A stretch of DNA of 64,000 nt from Arthrobacter sp. OVS8 (GTDB taxonomy: Bacteria; Actinomycetota; Actinomycetes; Actinomycetales; Micrococcaceae): positions 1,178,001 to 1,242,000 of the forward strand of contig CP116670.1 in NCBI GenBank assembly GCA_028370155.1, in the 5' to 3' direction. The position numbers and the translations under genes are program-made. A model generated the notes under the pieces. It searched no databases. It was not told the origin of the DNA and saw only the letters and a program-made list of their open reading frames with translations. Shown here one piece after another: positions 31,178 through 42,600 of the stretch; position 1 is the first letter of the stretch, and each line of letters begins with the position of its first letter.

Positions 31178-32440
31178 TCAGCCCGGATGCTTCCCGGGGT
31201 CCAGGAGCCGGGCCGGCAGCACCGATTTTGTGCCGAATTTGCGGGTCACCTGATCCAGGACCTGCTCGGCGGCGCGCCAGTTGTCGTCCCTGCGGTCCAG
31301 GCTCAACTGCAAGGGTGCGTGGGCGGCTTCCTCGAGCTGTTCGGCCCGGATACCTACGAGCCGGACCGTCATGGGCCGGTCACCGAGTGATTCCAGCAGC
31401 TGGATGGCAACGGCGTACAGCAATTGGGCGCTGTCGATCGGGGTGCTGACCGTGCGGCTGCGGGTGATGGTGGAGAAGTCGGCGTAGCGCAATTTGAGGG
31501 CAACGGTGCGGGCGTGCATGCCGGCGCTGCGGAGCCGCTCCGCCGTCCGGTGCGAAAGCCGCAGCAGTTCCCGGTGCAGTTGCGCCTCGTCGGCGGTATC
31601 CACCGCAAAGGTCTCTTCCGCCCCGATGCTCTTCTCGAGCCGGACGGGGGTTACCGGGCGGGGGTCGATCCCCCATGACAGGCGGTGGACGTGCTCGCCT
31701 GAAGCACCCAGCACTTTCCGCAGGGACGGCAGCGGGGACGCCGCGACGTCCGCTACGGTCCTGATGCCCATCCGGGACAGCACCTCCACGGTTTTGGCCC
31801 CCACACCCCAGAGTGCGCTGACCGGAAGGCTGTGGAGGTACGGGACCGTCTCCTCCGGACCGATGAGCAGCAGGCCGTTCGGCTTGCAGCGGGTGGAAGC
31901 GATCTTCGCCACAAACTTGCTGGCGGCTATTCCCACGGACGCGGTGATGCCCAGTTCGCTGCGGACCCGGGTGCGGATGAGTTCGCCGATCTCGCGGGGC
32001 GGACCCAGCCGCCGGATGGCTCCGCCGACGTCGAGGAAAGCCTCGTCCACGCTCAGCGGCTCCACCAGTTCGGTAATCGAACCGAAAATGTCCATAATCT
32101 GGCCGGAGACCTCGTAGTACAGCTTGTGCCGGGGCTCGATGACCACCGCGGCAGGACACATCCGCATGGCGACCACCATCGGCATGGCCGATTTGACGCC
32201 AAACCTCCGGGCCTCATACGAGGCGGACAGCACCACCGAACGGTCCGCGGGGTAGCCGACAATGACGGGTCTTCCGACGAGCGCAGGACGGCTGCGCAGT
32301 TCCACGGAAACAAAGAACGCGTCCATGTCCACGTGCAGGATGCTGCTGCGCCGGAACTCGCGCAGTTGCGCTTCGCTAAGCCGCCTGGCTGCGCCCTGGG
32401 GAGACTGCTCCCGCTGCTGTTTATCCTTCTCCGGCCCCAC
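31178..32440 (-). CDS. dinB: DNA polymerase IV (Y-family, DinB)
   Basis: Translesion polymerase. 420 aa, intact. HVDMDAFFVSVE (residues 36-47) and SVDEAFLDVGG (about 130-140) supply the metal-binding acidic residues; GIAASKFVAKIAS, a helix-hairpin-helix (LPVSALWGVGAKTVEVL) and a little-finger domain follow. The C-terminus lacks a clear beta-clamp-binding pentapeptide. GTG 32440 is the start with AGGATTG upstream. Divergent from the lipoprotein gene across 74 bases. Confidence 0.93.
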   Translation of the reverse strand: MGPEKDKQQREQSPQGAARRLSEAQLREFRRSSILHVDMDAFFVSVELRSRPALVGRPVIVGYPADRSVVLSASYEARRFGVKSAMPMVVAMRMCPAAVVIEPRHKLYYEVSGQIMDIFGSITELVEPLSVDEAFLDVGGAIRRLGPPREIGELIRTRVRSELGITASVGIAASKFVAKIASTRCKPNGLLLIGPEETVPYLHSLPVSALWGVGAKTVEVLSRMGIRTVADVAASPLPSLRKVLGASGEHVHRLSWGIDPRPVTPVRLEKSIGAEETFAVDTADEAQLHRELLRLSHRTAERLRSAGMHARTVALKLRYADFSTITRSRTVSTPIDSAQLLYAVAIQLLESLGDRPMTVRLVGIRAEQLEEAAHAPLQLSLDRRDDNWRAAEQVLDQVTRKFGTKSVLPARLLDPGKHPG

Positions 32441-32514
32441 AACTTCAATCCTATGCCCCGGGACTGACTAAACTGGAGGCTGAATCCGGCGTCAACACCA
32501 GGAGGAAAGCCCCT

Positions 32515-33048
32515 GTGAAGGTATTTGGACAGCGCAAACGTGCCGCGGCAGCCATACTGGCGGCGGGCACGCTGGTGGCCCTGGCCGCATGCACGCCCGC
32601 CACCCAGGGCGCCCCTTCCGCGGGTTCCTCGCCGGCCTCGGCCGAGCCGTCCGCGGCCCAGCCCTCCACCACAGCGCCGGCCAGCCCCTCCGCCGAGCCC
32701 GGCACCTCAGCCACCGTCGGTGCGATGGTCCCCGGGTTCCCGAAGAAGCTCCTACCGGTGATGCCCGAAGCGAAGATTGTCTCCAGCAGCTTTGACAAGA
32801 CCACGGTGCCTGCCACCGTGGCACTCGTCGGCAGCATCCCGGCGCCGCCGGCTGAGGTAATGGCGTTCTATACAAAGGAACTCCAGGCCCAGGGCTTCAA
32901 GGCCGTTCCCGGAGAGACTGTGGGGGCCGTACCGTCCAAGGATTTCCTCCGCGGTGACAATGAAACGGTCAACATCGCCGTCGTGACGTCCGCCGGGGCC
33001 TCCACCTTCACCATCGGCGCTAATGTCGCCGCCGAGTCCGTCAAGTGA
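32515..33048 (+). CDS. Putative lipoprotein of unknown function
   Basis: 177 aa. A basic N-terminus and hydrophobic stretch end in a lipobox with the modified cysteine at residue 26 (LVALAAC), so it should be processed by the LspA encoded at 9094. A Ser/Pro/Ala-rich linker of about 45 residues precedes a folded domain (from GFPKKLLPVMPEAK). I do not recognise the domain. GTG 32515 is preceded by AGGAGGAAA. The polyprenyl synthase start overlaps its stop, so the two are probably co-expressed. Confidence 0.85.
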   Translation: MKVFGQRKRAAAAILAAGTLVALAACTPATQGAPSAGSSPASAEPSAAQPSTTAPASPSAEPGTSATVGAMVPGFPKKLLPVMPEAKIVSSSFDKTTVPATVALVGSIPAPPAEVMAFYTKELQAQGFKAVPGETVGAVPSKDFLRGDNETVNIAVVTSAGASTFTIGANVAAESVK

Positions 33049-34139
33049 CCCTCGCGGAGCAATTGCGGCTTGAGCAGGCCGCGTATGTTGCCGACGTCGC
33101 CGGAAAGCTCACTGACTTCCTGACCACCCGCCAGGCGGTGATGTCCTCAATCTCGCCCGACATTGACCCGCTGATGGGATCCATTTCGAACCTGGTCACG
33201 GGCGGAAAACGGCTGCGGGCGCTCATGTGCTACTGGGGCTGGCGCGGCGCAGGCGGTGAGGCCGGCGCCGGAGAAGTGGTGACGGCGGGCTCGGCTCTGG
33301 AGCTCTTCCAGGCCGCGGCCCTCATCCACGACGACATCATCGACCGCTCAGACACACGCCGGGGCGGCCCCAGCGTGCACCGGCGCTTCAGCGAACTGCA
33401 CGAGACGCAGGGCTGGGCGCTGGACAGCGAACGATTCGGCCAGGCGGCCGCCATCCTGACCGGCGACCTGTGCCTTTCCTTCAGCGAGGAGTCGTTTACC
33501 GAAATCGGGCGGAGCGCAGCGTCCGGGAGCCGGGCACGGCTGATCTTCAACCTGATGCGCGCCGAAGTCATGGCGGGCCAGTATCTCGACATCCTCGAGG
33601 AAGTCGCGGGGCCAAGTAGGGACCGCGCCGGTGCCGTCAGCCGGGCCCAGTCCATCATCCGCTTCAAATCGGCCAAGTACTCCACCGAGCATCCGCTGGC
33701 TCTGGGCGGCGCCCTGGCCGGAGCAAACGACGAGCTGCTGCGGGGCTACTCCGCCTTCGCCCTCCCGCTCGGCGAGGCCTTCCAGCTCCGCGACGACGTC
33801 CTGGGAGTGTTCGGCGATCCGGTGACCACCGGGAAGCCGGCCGGAGACGATCTCCGGGAAGGCAAGCGGACGGTACTGATCGCCTTTGCCCTGGACCTTG
33901 CCAGCCAGGCCGAGTCCGCGTACATCGACGCGAAGCTTGGCAGTCCCGAACTCGACGCCGCCGACGTGGACGAAATCCGCCGCATCATTATGGACTGCGG
34001 TGCCCTCCAGGCCACGGAGGTACTGATCGAGGAATTCGGACGGGCGGCCTTCGCTGAACTGGAGCTCCTGGAACTGGACGAACTTCCCAAAACAGCGCTT
34101 CGGAAGCTGGCTGAGGCGACGGTCAGCCGCACGTCCTGA
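33045..34139 (+). CDS. idsA: Trans-polyprenyl (geranylgeranyl-type) diphosphate synthase
   Basis: Elongates prenyl diphosphates with isopentenyl diphosphate, supplying quinone, carotenoid or lipid-carrier precursors. 364 aa, intact. First Asp-rich motif LIHDDIIDRSDTRRGG (residues 94-108), second Asp-rich motif QLRDDVLGVFGD; GGKRLRAL supplies the IPP-binding lysine and arginine. Chain length cannot be fixed by eye; the short residues before the first motif suggest C20 or longer. GTG 33045 overlaps the lipoprotein stop. Its place matches Rv2173 in the mycobacterial locus, hence the symbol. Confidence 0.87.
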   Translation: MTLAEQLRLEQAAYVADVAGKLTDFLTTRQAVMSSISPDIDPLMGSISNLVTGGKRLRALMCYWGWRGAGGEAGAGEVVTAGSALELFQAAALIHDDIIDRSDTRRGGPSVHRRFSELHETQGWALDSERFGQAAAILTGDLCLSFSEESFTEIGRSAASGSRARLIFNLMRAEVMAGQYLDILEEVAGPSRDRAGAVSRAQSIIRFKSAKYSTEHPLALGGALAGANDELLRGYSAFALPLGEAFQLRDDVLGVFGDPVTTGKPAGDDLREGKRTVLIAFALDLASQAESAYIDAKLGSPELDAADVDEIRRIIMDCGALQATEVLIEEFGRAAFAELELLELDELPKTALRKLAEATVSRTS

Positions 34140-34204
34140 CCCGGCCGGCTGACAGGGACTGACCCGGCCGGCCGCGCCTGAGCCTTGGCGGCCAGCAACA
34201 AGGA

Positions 34205-34245
34205 AGGCCCTGCACCTCATCTCCGAGGTGCAGGGCCTGCCTTTT
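34205..34245. terminator. Terminator between idsA and the Rv2175c-like gene
   Basis: Perfect 14-bp arms 34205-34218 and 34225-34238 with a six-base loop, followed by CCTTTT on the plus strand. Confidence 0.88.
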
Positions 34246-34272
34246 GCTCAAGTATCGGGATATTCCGGGGGC

Positions 34273-34626
34273 CTACCAGGCCAGGGACTGTGCCCGGCGC
34301 CGGATTTCCGTCTTGCGCCCCTCGCGCAGGGCATCGATCGGCCGGCCGCGCAGCGATTCATCCGGAGTAAACAGCCAGACAATGAGTTCCTCGTCGGAAT
34401 AGCCTGCGTCCGCAAGGACCACAATCGTTCCCTTAAGGCTCTCGACGGCATGCCCGTCCTGAATGAATTCCGCAGGAACGGAACGGATCCGGCGTTCACC
34501 AACCCTCAATGCAGCCAGCGCGCGCTCGTCAAGAAGCGCGTGGACTTTCGTAATGGAAACGTTCAGGAGCTGTGCCACGTCGGGCAGGGGCAGCCATTCG
34601 CCCACAAGGCTTTCTACATTACTCAC
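34273..34626 (-). CDS. Rv2175c-like DNA-binding protein
   Basis: 117 aa. An N-terminal helix-turn-helix of the excisionase/MerR type is visible (WLPLPDVAQLLNVSITKVHALLDERALAALRVG) and the C-terminal half (GTIVVLADAGYSDEELIVWLFTPDESL) matches what I recall of the Rv2175c C-terminal domain. In Mycobacterium tuberculosis Rv2175c is a PknL substrate whose DNA binding is lowered by phosphorylation. A kinase gene lies nearby at 36427, preserving that linkage. The GTG 34626 start has a poor ribosome site. Confidence 0.83.
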   Translation of the reverse strand: MSNVESLVGEWLPLPDVAQLLNVSITKVHALLDERALAALRVGERRIRSVPAEFIQDGHAVESLKGTIVVLADAGYSDEELIVWLFTPDESLRGRPIDALREGRKTEIRRRAQSLAW

Positions 34627-34926
34627 GGATCAAGATTGCCATGCCGGCGGGCTCTGCGCCTAGTCGGCGCCCGCTGGTGAAAGAAGACCCCGCCGGTTCT
34701 TCCGGGCATAGCGCGAAGCCCCCGTCCACTACTCCCCGCGAACGACAAAGAGCCGCATTTCGGAATATCAAACATTTCTTGTGCTATTCCGCAATTCGTG
34801 AGAGATTCACATGGATCACATTTGTAACAGTGATAACTTGAGTCACACTGGTAACACCAGTACCAGCCCTATCGAGCAAGCCAGGCCAGACCCGCAGCGT
34901 TCGCCGCTGAGAAGAGGATCTTCCCC
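34627..34926. promoter_or_regulatory. Divergent intergenic region between Rv2175c-like gene and LysM gene
   Basis: No gene seen. It is less GC-rich than its surroundings from about 34750. Two inverted repeats stand out: CGGAATA/TATTCCG at 34761-34767 and 34785-34791, and ACTGGT-AAC-ACCAGT at 34847-34861. GTAACA and TCAC elements recur between 34806 and 34856. Probably holds the LysM promoter and its control site. Confidence 0.45.
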
Positions 34927-36302
34927 ATGACGTCACGTTCGCCAAAGCCCAACCCGGGGCCCAGCCTGCCGATGATCGCGGCCACGACGGCGGCACTTCC
35001 CGCCGTCGTCCTTTCTTCTTTGGCGATCGCCCAGCCGGCCGCGGCCGAATCTCGCCCGCGCGCCATCCCGGCCACACTGGCCGCCGCCATGCAGGCTCAG
35101 GCCCAGGGACAGACCGCCAAGTCGTTGGCTTCCGCTTTCATCCCGGCCAATGCCGTCCCGGCCGCCGTTCCTTCCGCTTTCCGGCCCGCCAAGGTTTCCG
35201 TGCCGGCGACGTACACGATCGCCCGCGGCGACACGATCAGCGGCATCGCCGGGAAGTTCGGGCTGGACACCGCCGCGGTCCTGCGGGCGAACGGGCTGAA
35301 GGCGAACTCGATCATCTACCCCGGGCAGAAGATCAAGCTCAGCGCCACGGCCGCAGCTCCCGCCAAGGCGGCACCGGCCGCCGCGAAACCGGCGGCTGCT
35401 GCCGGCGGAAGCGTCTACACCGTGAAATCCGGCGACACCCTCGGTGCGATCGCCGCCCGCCACGGCGTCAAGCTCTCCCAGGTCTTCAGCTGGAACGGGC
35501 TCAACATGGGCTCGATCATCCACCCCGGCCAGAAGATCAAGATCGGCGCCGCCGCGGCGCCTGCCCCGTCCAAGCCCGCGCCGTCGGCTCCGGCTGCGCC
35601 CGCGGCCCCCACTGCTTCGGCACCGGCGGGTTCCTACACCATCAAGTCCGGCGACACGCTGTCCGGCATTGCCGCCCGGCACGGCGTCAAGCTCTCCACC
35701 ATTCTGGCCGCCAACCGCCTGACGATGAGCAGCATCATCTACCCCGGCCAGAAGCTTGCGCTGGCGGGTTCGTCCGTTGCCCCGGCCTCCACCCCGCCGG
35801 CCGCCACGGTGACGCCGCTCGTCCCCAGCACGTTCCTCGGCTTCAGCTACCCGGCCGCCGTCGTCAGCTCCGCCAACCAGAACAAGGCCCTGCTGAACGC
35901 CTCGCCGGTGCCCAGCCGCGAACAGATGAAGAAGATCGTGGCGGACACCGCCCGGCGTATGGGGGTCGATCCCTCGCTGGCCTTGGCCTTCGCCTTCCAG
36001 GAATCCAGTTTCGACCACCGCTCGGTCTCCCCGCCAACGCGATCGGCACCATGCAGGTCATCCCGTCCTCGGGCGAGTGGGCCTCGGATCTGGTGGGCCG
36101 CAAGCTGAACCTGCTGGATCCCTACGACAACGCCACGGCCGGCGTCGCCATCATCCGCCAGCTGATCCGCACCAGCAAGGACCGCGATACCGCAATTGCG
36201 GGGTACTACCAGGGCCAGTACTCGGTCAGCAAGTACGGCATCTACGACGACACCAAGCACTACGTCGCGTCCATCAAGGCACACCAGAAGAACTTCAGCT
36301 AG
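34927..36302 (+). CDS. Secreted LysM-repeat transglycosylase (one base loss)
   Basis: Cell-wall hydrolase. A signal peptide ends near the AQPAAAES site; three LysM domains follow (starting YTIARGDTISGIAGKFG, YTVKSGDTLGAIAARHG and YTIKSGDTLSGIAARHG), joined by Ala/Pro/Lys linkers. The C-terminal SLT-type lysozyme domain has MGVDPSLALAFAFQESSFD, whose Glu is the expected catalytic acid, and AIGTMQVIPSSGEWA. One C is missing at 36029-36032 (VSPANAIGTMQ restored). About 458 aa. A hairpin at 36368 ends the unit before the kinase gene. The adjacent PASTA kinase suggests linked wall sensing and remodelling, an inference. Confidence 0.9.
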
Positions 36303-36367
36303 GAGTCGGCGGCGGCCTAAAACCGCCCGCGAGACCAGCCGCCCCGGCCACTCCGGCGGATAACGAT

Positions 36368-36403
36368 ACGGGCCCGGATCGCATGTTAATTCGGGCCCGT
36401 TTC
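36368..36403 (+). terminator. Terminator downstream of the LysM gene
   Basis: ACGGGCCCG (36368-36376) pairs with CGGGCCCGT (36392-36400) across a 15-base loop, followed by TTTCC, 24 bases before the kinase start. Confidence 0.65.
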
Positions 36404-36426
36404 CGTGCAGCGATTAGGATCGTATA

Positions 36427-38531
36427 GTGCAGGAATACTCGTCGGACCCTCTTGTTGGCACCCTGGTGGATGGCCGGTACCTGATTCAGTCCAGGCTCGC
36501 CAGCGGCGGGATGTCCACCGTTTACGTGGCCACCGACCGCCGGCTGGAGCGTGATGTGGCACTGAAGGTGCTGCACCCCACATGGCCGGCGACCCGCAGT
36601 TCCTTGACCGGCTGGGCCGCGAAGCCAAAACCGCCGCCCGGCTCTCACACCCGCACGTCGTGGGTGTCCTTGACCAGGGCGAGGACGACCGGGTGGCCTA
36701 CCTGGTGATGGAGTACATCAAGGGACACACCCTGCGTGACGTCCTCAAGGAAAGGGGCGCACTGCCTCCGCGACTGGCACTTGCCCTGATCGACCCCGTC
36801 GTTGAGGGGCTGGGGCGGCCCACGAGGCCGGCCTGATCCACCGGGACATCAAACCCGAAAACGTGCTGATTGCCGACGACGGCCGCATCAAGCTCGGCGA
36901 CTTCGGGCTGGCCCGCGCCATTTCGACGTCGACCAGTACCGGCGCCCTCATCGGCACCGTCGCGTACCTCTCCCCGAGCTCGTCCTGGGCGGCAGGCGGA
37001 CGCCCGCAGCGACATCTACTCGGTCGGGATCATGCTCTACGAGATGATCACCGGCCGGCAGCCGTTCGACGGCGAGGTTCCCATCCAGGTCGCCTACCAG
37101 CACGTCAACTCGTCCGTGGGGGCCCCTCGGAGCTGGTTCCGGGACTCGCCGGCGAACTCGACGAGCTGGTGCAGTGGTGCACCGCCAACGACCCGGACAA
37201 GCGCCCCGTCAACGGAACCGCCCTGCTCTCCGAGCTCCGGCACATCCGGCGGAATCTGAGCGACGCCGAGCTCGACCTGCAGCCTCCGGCCGCACGCCCG
37301 GCCCTGCCGCCCGTGCCGCCGGCGCCCAGCCCGCCCGTCCGGCCGCCGGGCGCCCAGGACCCCGTACCGGCGACGGCGCCACCGAAGTGATCGGCGGCCG
37401 GCAGCAGCCCACGGAGTTCATCGCCCGCGGCAACAACCCGACCACCGTGATGTCCGCCGCCCCCGCGGTCACGGCTACGGCCCGCTGTCCGCCCCGGACG
37501 AAGTTGAGTACCCCGGTAACTACGACGACGGACCGGACTCCGCGGTCCCGGCCAGCAAACGGGCGCAGCGCAAGCACCACCGTGACGAGGAAAAGGCACG
37601 CCAGCGCGCCGCTGCCACGCCGGTGCGGAGCCTGCGCGAAGGAAACCCCGGCGCCGCGGCCTGCTCTGGATTCTGGTGCTGGTGGTCGCGGCATTGTTGG
37701 CCGCCGGGGCAGGCTGGTTCTTCGGGATGGGACCGGGCTCCCCGGCACCGTCCCGCAACTCACAAACAAAACCGTGGCCGAGGCCCAGCAGCTGCTCCGC
37801 GCCGCCGGGTTCCAGTCCACCACGAAGGACGTCTACGACGACGACGTCTCGCCGGGACTGGTGGTGGGCTCGGAACCCGCGGCGGGCGAGGTGATCCGGA
37901 AGTTCCTGCCGGTGTCCCTCGCCGTGTCCAAGGGTCCCCAGCTGTTCCCCTGCCGCAGCTGACCGGAAAGTCCCTGGACGAGGCCAAGACCGCCCTCAAC
38001 GGCGCGGGCATGGCCCTGGGGAAGGTCTCCGAAACCTTTGATGAATCCGAACCCGCCGGCACGGTCCTGGCGCAGGCCCCGCGCAGCGGCAATCCGGTCC
38101 GGCACGGCACCCCCGTCGACCTGACCGTGTCCAAGGGACCGCAGCCGATACCGGTACCCGACGTGCGCGGCCAGAACCAGGCCGACGCCGTCAAGGCCAT
38201 CGAAGCCGCCGGGCTGAAAGCCGTCGTCGCACCCGAAACCGTCAACGACCGGAAGGTGCCCGAGGGAGCCGTGGTGGCCCAGGATCCGGCATCCGGAAAC
38301 CTCACCAAGGGCGGATCGGTGACCCTCACCATCTCCAAGGGACCCCGGCTCGTAGAAGTCCCCAGCTTCATTGGCCAGCAGGCCGACGAGGCCGAGGCGG
38401 CCCTCAGGGAACTGGGCTTCGAAGTGCAGGTGAACGACATCCTGGGCGGGTTCTTCGGCACCGTGCGGGACCAGGACCCGGTGAACGAAGAGGTTCCGGA
38501 GGGATCCGTGGTCACCCTCACCGTGGTCTGA
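36427..38531 (+). CDS. pknL: PASTA-domain Ser/Thr protein kinase (ten apparent base losses)
   Basis: Membrane receptor kinase. Reconstructed order: kinase domain with [47 protein letters not shown] and [11 protein letters not shown]; a Pro/Arg-rich juxtamembrane linker; one membrane helix ([21 protein letters not shown]); then four PASTA repeats (last two: [17 protein letters not shown] and [18 protein letters not shown]). Losses lie at about 36576-36579, 36812-36815, 36972-36975, 36995-36996, 37123-37126, 37360-37363, 37460-37464, 37646-37649, 37740-37743 and 37947-37950, every one in a G or C run. Repaired length about 704 aa. Location fits PknL, but mycobacterial PknL lacks PASTA repeats, so PknB-like function is possible. 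GTG 36427 start. Confidence 0.88.
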
Positions 38532-38550
38532 AGCCATCCCGGTTTAAACG

Positions 38551-38588
38551 AGCTCCGCCCGGCTGAATCCAGCCGGGCGGAGCTTTTT
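38551..38588. terminator. Terminator between convergent kinase and aroG
   Basis: Perfect 14-bp arms 38551-38564 and 38571-38584, loop GAATCC, then TTTTT on the plus strand. Confidence 0.93.
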
Positions 38589-38601
38589 GATGCGGCGGGG
38601 T

Positions 38602-40047
<1,446 letters not shown>

Positions 40048-40113
40048 CTTCTAAGGATAGTAGCCTCCGTGCCGTTCGTCGGCCCCGGACCGTCATTGAT
40101 AGCGCCGGTCCCG

Positions 40114-40869
40114 TCACACGCTGGGGTCAGACACTTCCGGGGCCGTCGGGCCGGCGCCGGCCGGGCCCTCCTCCGGGACTTCCGTGGCTTTCCCGGCGAG
40201 CCGGAGCTTGACGACGGCGGCGTACTCGTCGACGTATTCCTGGCCGGAAAGCCGCATCAGCTCGTACATGATCTCGTCGGTCACGGAGCGCTGGATCAGC
40301 CGGTCATCCTCCATGCCGTAGTACCGGCTGAAGTCCAGCGGCTCGCCGAAGATCATCCCGATGCGCCGGATGTTGGGCATCCGTTTGCCGATCGGCTGGA
40401 CCTTGTCCGTGCCGATCATGGCGACGGGGATGACGGGAACGCGGGCCTGCAGCGCCAGCCGTGCCACTCCCACTTTGCCCCGGTACAGCCGGGAGTCCGG
40501 GCTGCGGGTTCCCTCGGGGTAGATGCCCAGGAGCGAGCCGTTCTTCAGCACGTCCATCCCGGCATTGAGCGAGAGGGCGGACGCGGCCCCGCCGGAACGG
40601 TCCATCGGCAGCTGGTTGGTGAGCCGGAAGAACGTGGCCGTCAGCCTGCCCTTGATCCCCTTGCCGGTGAAGTACTCCGATTTGGCGAGGAACACCACGG
40701 GCCGGGGCACCATCAGCGGCATAAAAATGGAGTCCGAGAACGAAAGGTGGTTGGAGGCCAGGATGGCGGCACCCTCGGCGGGAACGTTGTCCAGGCCCTT
40801 GACCCACGGCCTGAAAAGCGTCTTCAGCACCGGCCCGAGAACGAACGTCTTCATGAACCAATAAAACAC
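40114..40869 (-). CDS. 1-acylglycerol-3-phosphate acyltransferase family protein
   Basis: Membrane-associated acyltransferase of phospholipid synthesis. 251 aa, intact. Acceptor motif SNHLSFSDSIF (HxxxxD), YPEGTRSPDSRLYRG, and VPVIPVAMIGTDKV define the PlsC fold. The C-terminus is Pro/Glu/Ala-rich. GTG 40869 has GGAGGGG eight bases upstream. It precedes aroG by 66 bases on the same strand, matching the Rv2182c region. Substrate preference is not readable. A paralogue lies at 57269. Confidence 0.88.
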   Translation of the reverse strand: MFYWFMKTFVLGPVLKTLFRPWVKGLDNVPAEGAAILASNHLSFSDSIFMPLMVPRPVVFLAKSEYFTGKGIKGRLTATFFRLTNQLPMDRSGGAASALSLNAGMDVLKNGSLLGIYPEGTRSPDSRLYRGKVGVARLALQARVPVIPVAMIGTDKVQPIGKRMPNIRRIGMIFGEPLDFSRYYGMEDDRLIQRSVTDEIMYELMRLSGQEYVDEYAAVVKLRLAGKATEVPEEGPAGAGPTAPEVSDPSV

Positions 40870-40980
40870 GTGGTGTACCCCTCCGGAAGGCGTCTGGCGG
40901 GCCCCGCATCGGACCCGGCCCGGACTTCAATGACACCCTACTCTAGTGAGTTTTATCCGGAACAGTGACACGATGGGCTC

Positions 40981-41803
40981 ATGACCGGAAGCAGCACTCC
41001 CTGGCGCCCGCAGCGTTCAGTTATCCCGGCCACGGCGGCAACGCGGGCATCGGCGTGGCCATCTGCCACGGCTTCACCGGCAGCCCCTCAGCGTCCTCCC
41101 ATGGGCCGAACATCTGGCCCGGGAGGGCTTCGCCGTATCCGTCCCGCTGCTGCCCGGACACGGCACGGACTGGCGCGACCTCGCCCGCCACGGGTGGCAG
41201 GACTGGTACCGGGCCTTCGAGGACGCCTACCTGGACCTCGCCGCCGGAACCCGGCACTGCTATGTGGCAGGACTTTCCATGGGCGGGGCCATCGCCCTGC
41301 GCGTGGCCGCCCGCCACCCTGTCACCGGGGTCGCCGTCGTCAACCCGGGATTGAGCTTCTACGACCGCCGGGTGCGCTACATCGGCCTCCTCAAGCACGT
41401 CCAGCGCACCACGGTTCCGGTCCAGGAACCGAACCCGACGCCCGTCACCACCGAAGACGGTGACTACTCGCTCACGCCGCTGGAAGCTGTCCACCAGCTG
41501 AGCAGGCTGTTCAAGTCGACGCTGCGCGAACTGCCCGCCGTCGCCGCTCCGGCCCTCGTCTTCAAGTCCGCGACCGACACGGTGGTTCCGCCGTCGTCGA
41601 CGGCACTGCTGCAGAAGCGGCTGGGATCGCGGGAGCTTGACATCGTGGACCTGCCGGACAGCGGCCATGTGGCAACGCTCGACGTCGACGCCCCCACGAT
41701 CTTCCAGCGGTCCGTTGAGTTTTTCCTCCACCACGCAACCGGCGCGCCGCAGTCCGCGGCGTCAGCTGTCCAGTCCGCCGCCCGAGCCCCGGAGACCCCA
41801 TGA
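40981..41803 (+). CDS. Alpha/beta hydrolase, carboxylesterase type (two base losses)
   Basis: About 274 aa after repair. Oxyanion motif CHGFTGSP, nucleophile elbow GLSMGG, catalytic Asp in SATDTVVPP and His in DSGHVATLD give a complete triad; size and motifs resemble Est30-like carboxylesterases or monoacylglycerol lipases. Losses: CCC at 40999-41001 (STPLAPAAFSYPGHGG restored) and CCCC at 41084-41087 (GSPLSVLPWAEHLA). The stop overlaps the next gene as ATGA. Natural substrate unknown; the neighbouring acyltransferase suggests lipid or acyl ester metabolism, an inference. Confidence 0.85.
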
Positions 41804-42600
41804 CCATTCCCTTGGACCACACCCCGTTCAGCAGCCCGTTCACCGGAACCGGCACCCGCACCGGCGTGGTGGTGTCCCATGGCTTTACCGGCAGCCCGCA
41901 CGGCGTCAGGGACTGGGCCAGGTCGCTGGCCGACGCCGGCTACGCCGTGCGGACGCCGCTGCTTCCCGGCCACGGCACCAGCTGGCACGAGCTGGCCCGG
42001 ACGCACTGGCAGGACTGGCACGGCGCATTGGATGCCGCGTACGTCGAGCTGGCCGAGGAATGTGAGCAGGTGTTCGTGGCCGGCCTGTCCATGGGCGGGG
42101 CGCTGGCGCTGCGGATAGCCGCGACACGTCCGGTCGCCGGGGCCGTACTGGTCAACCCCGGCCTTGTCATTGACGATCCCCGGCGCCGCTGGCGGGCATC
42201 CTGAGGTTCGTGCTGAAGAGCACGCCCGCGATCGCGAACGACATCCTGAAGGAGGGCATGGACGAGGGGCCTACCCGCGGACGCCGGTCGCCGCGGCCTA
42301 CCAGCTGAACAGGATGTTCAAAGACACGGTGCGGCTGCTCCCCGGATCACCGCTCCGGTGCGGGTGTACCGTTCCACGGTGGACCATGTGGTCTCCGATT
42401 CGAGCATGCTGGCCCTGCGCCGCGGCCTGACCCGCGCCCCGCTGGAGGTGATCCGGCTGGAAAACAGCTACCACGTGGCTACGATGGACAACGATGCGCC
42501 CGAAATCTTCCGTGGCTCGGCCGAATTTATCCGGTCGCTGGTTGCGGGAGGCGCCCCGGACGCTGCCCACGCTAGCCAAAAGGACACGGCAGATGAGTAG
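41800..42600 (+). CDS. Second alpha/beta hydrolase, paralogue of the preceding gene (three base losses)
   Basis: About 267 aa after repair. SHGFTGSPHGVRDWA, LLPGHGTSWHELA, GLSMGGALALRIAA, VYRSTVDHVV and NSYHVATMD align motif for motif with the upstream hydrolase, indicating a tandem duplication. Losses: C run 42178-42181 (DDPPAPLAGILRF restored), G run 42266-42269 (EGAYPRTPVAA) and C run 42340-42343 (LLPRITAPVRVY). ATG 41800 overlaps the upstream stop and its own stop overlaps the following membrane-protein gene, so the three form one translationally coupled unit. Confidence 0.85.

Noticed and set aside
34790..34815. cAMP-receptor (GlxR/CRP)-type site before the LysM gene
   Set aside because: GTGA and TCAC are present but separated by five rather than six bases and the flanks do not match.
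36427..38531. Programmed frameshifting or phase variation in the kinase gene
   Set aside because: Ten sites in one gene and the same defect in dozens of housekeeping genes make a sequencing cause far more likely; no slippery-site plus pseudoknot pattern was seen.
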